Assembly: GCA_038373885.1 (NCBI GenBank)
Contig: JAWZYV010016944.1
Coordinates: 372,001 to 436,000, forward strand
Direction: 5' to 3'
Source: Cheiracanthium punctorium
Lineage: Eukaryota; Arthropoda; Arachnida; Araneae; Cheiracanthiidae
DNA: 64,000 nt
In this document: piece after piece, positions 62,125 through 64,000 of the stretch
Layout of the letters: the number at the start of each line of letters is the position of its first letter
Position numbering within the stretch: position 1 is the first letter of the stretch
The notes under the pieces: model-generated
The model's database searches: none
What the model was told of the DNA's origin: nothing
What the model saw: only the letters and a program-made list of their open reading frames with translations
Translations under genes and position numbers: made by a program

Positions 62125-62600
62125 AAAAAAGTATAGTTAGAATAGGCCAGACGAAGATTGTAAAATAGTTTTAGTAGGCGATTTTAATATAGATTTCAAC
62201 TCCGAAGAAGTCTTTTATGGAACAGGGAAGACAAATACGGTGCACTTTTCAAATGGCATTTATAAAGGTGAATTATAGTAAGAATCCACCTGAGGAAGAT
62301 TGTTCTACAGTTTTGGTAGGTAATTTTAATGTAGATTTCAATTCTGAAGGAGTGCTTTGTGGAACAAAAATACAAACACGGCACACTCATGGATTATGAT
62401 GATTTTACCAAACATTATTTAAAATAGTGAAGTACGCTTTTCGAAGATTGTAAGTTTTAGTAATCCATTTTAAGGTACACATTCAAAGACGTGTTTTTTG
62501 GAACAAGGAAGAAAAATAAGGGCATTCTCATTAATAATGATACACTTTCCAACTTAATGGAATAAGAAAAAAAATAGGGACTACGCATTGGATTATGGTA
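62125..62600 (+). repeat. ~142-bp tandem repeat encoding a GDFN motif, locus 2
   Basis: Unit A (about 62150) translates to EDCKIVLVGDFNIDFNSEEV and unit B (about 62292) to EDCSTVLVGNFNVDFNSEGV. Unit C (about 62442) is broken but keeps EDCK and, later, KDVFFGT. Unit B lies in a 60-codon frame at 62217-62399. The family and the relative motif position match locus 1 at 43.2 kb, in the opposite orientation. Confidence 0.75.
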
Positions 62601-63698
62601 CGCTTTTTACATATAGAACCTTAGTGTGTATTTAAAATATGAAAGCGTTTCAGATTTTTTATTTTATGTGCCATTTCTTGCCTGTCTTTACAGTAGAGAA
62701 GTTCTTTTGTTCTTGAAGTTCATGAACTTGAAATTCCAATCATTCATCTTCCTCTCTACTATCCAGTCATGGCTCCTTGTTACGTCTGGTGCAAACGGCA
62801 TTTAAAGGATGCCGTTTTAAAGGAGTAATGTAGAACATGGCGGCGATGGGGTGGGCCATTCCACGAAAAATACTTTTAGAAGTGTATTCAGCTGTGGAGG
62901 GTTCGGTAAACTAAGTGAGTCGAGGTGGTTTGTAGAGGCATAGGTTTCCCATATCAGTCCTTAAGTAACATATTTTTCCCCGATAAATGCTGGGCACTTT
63001 TCGTACAAGTGTCATATGCTCTTTTTCTGTTAAAGTTGTGAAATATATTATCCTGTTATAATACAACACTCTCAAATATTACACATCCGGCATAGTATGA
63101 ATAACTTATAAATAATAAAAACTAATTTTGTATCAATGAAATAAAATTGTACGATTTCAGTATCTCTCTTTAATAACAGGAAATTGTTTTACCTAATTCT
63201 GTGCGAGAGAGGATAATCGCTTAGTGTCAATAACATTTTGCGTGAAACAAGAAATGAGGACGAAGTAATGATTATTTTATGCAATGAAGAGGACCTAAGC
63301 TTTATGGATTTATAAATAATGAATTAATGCTATTTTGGTCTGAAATATATGTATGCTGGCATACTTCAGCAGATAAATTCAAGTGTCTTCTGCAACAATA
63401 CAAGTTTCATGGGTGCACATAAATGCTTTCTTTGACTAGAAAATAATGAGAAATTTTGAAAAAAAAAAATGTAGGAACTATTGAAAAGTTGAAAGCGCAC
63501 ACTATCTTTTTTTTATGTAATTCTTCAATCATGATTTATATACTCAAATTCAATTTATATCAAAATAATTTCTAGTATATTTTTGATTAAACTGAAAACT
63601 ATATTTCATCAAGAACTGAGACTAATGCCGTTCCATGTCTATATTTATTTAAACTGAAATAGTATAATATACGAAGAACATGTGTTTATTATGCATAT
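62601..63698. other. AT-rich non-coding DNA
   Basis: No gene or element recognised. Confidence 0.5.
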
Positions 63699-64000
63699 TG
63701 TTGCGGAATTACTCTGCTACTCCTGGGGTTCGTCGTTCTAAAGTCCTGTTGGTGTAAAAATGTTCAAGTAAAAAGTCACTTGTCAGGATGGAACACAAAC
63801 TTTATTGCTTCTAGAACTTCGTAGGACAATCAGAAGCTCTCACAAATGCTGTATTTCTCACAAAAAATAAGTCACTTTCACAGGCAAAAAATTCAGTGAA
63901 AATATACGAGAAATAACACTAACAGTGTCTCAAGACTCAGCGATGAAGAATTTACACACAGCACTTTAAAAACAGCTTCACAAAACAAGCTAAAACACAG
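63699..64000 (-). mobile_element. Probable LTR end, runs off the window
   Basis: The sequence begins TGTTGCGGAATTACTCTGC, so on the minus strand it ends TTCCGCAACA, a CA-ended LTR terminus. About 95 bases inside, the minus strand has AATAAAGTTTGTGTTCCATCC, a polyadenylation signal placed as in an LTR R/U5 region. The other end, primer site and coding region lie beyond 64000, so a retroelement is inferred and the superfamily unknown. Confidence 0.5.

Overview
This is an AT-rich, intron-scale stretch of animal nuclear DNA, almost certainly from an arthropod and, by inference, probably a chelicerate such as a spider. The evidence is an arthropod-type tyramine/octopamine receptor gene, tRNA-derived SINEs, a Helitron, and several Tc1, hAT, pogo and possibly piggyBac relatives. 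There are no operons, ribosome binding sites or dense coding. Most open frames over about 60 codons are chance frames or transposon remnants.

Only one intact host gene is visible: an uninterrupted 425-codon GPCR at 32139-33416 (+), a type-1 tyramine (octopamine-tyramine) receptor. A likely splice acceptor and a short 5' UTR with upstream ORFs precede it, and an AATAAA follows. Its first exon or exons should lie upstream; a CpG-rich patch near 740-840 is a very tentative candidate.

Nearly everything else that can be read is mobile DNA. Left third: a 3.4 kb hAT-like element (3696-7074) with an exact 8-bp target duplication, a multiply broken protein and two younger insertions inside it; a SINE with an 11-bp duplication (9576-9808); a transposase C-terminal fragment (10304-10588); a dimeric MITE (13246-13756) inserted in one copy of a duplicated sequence; a possible piggyBac-type element (16727-18136); and a complete-looking non-autonomous Helitron (18822-21104). 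Middle: an internally deleted Tc1 element (25308-26642), SINE pieces, and foldback elements near 28.8, 30.5 and 34.6 kb around the receptor gene. Right third: a long-TIR element carrying a G-rich 80-170 bp satellite with a nested hAT MITE (38.5-39.4 kb), a pogo/Tigger-type element (40649-42630), two loci of a ~140-165 bp tandem repeat whose units still translate to a GDFN-type endonuclease motif (43.2 and 62.2 kb), a dimeric TTAA-flanked element (44.0-44.4 kb), three foldback copies within 2 kb beside a Tc1 remnant (49.3-51.2 kb), a 1.4 kb TIR element (52915-54314), a second Tc1 remnant (54801-56140), two adjoining minisatellites (59.8-60.05 kb), and what looks like the end of an LTR running off the right edge.

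The genes do not form a pathway. The receptor signals through G proteins to biogenic amines, while the rest records repeated transposon insertion, nesting and decay. All family calls rest on motifs and terminal repeats read by eye; none was checked by a database search.
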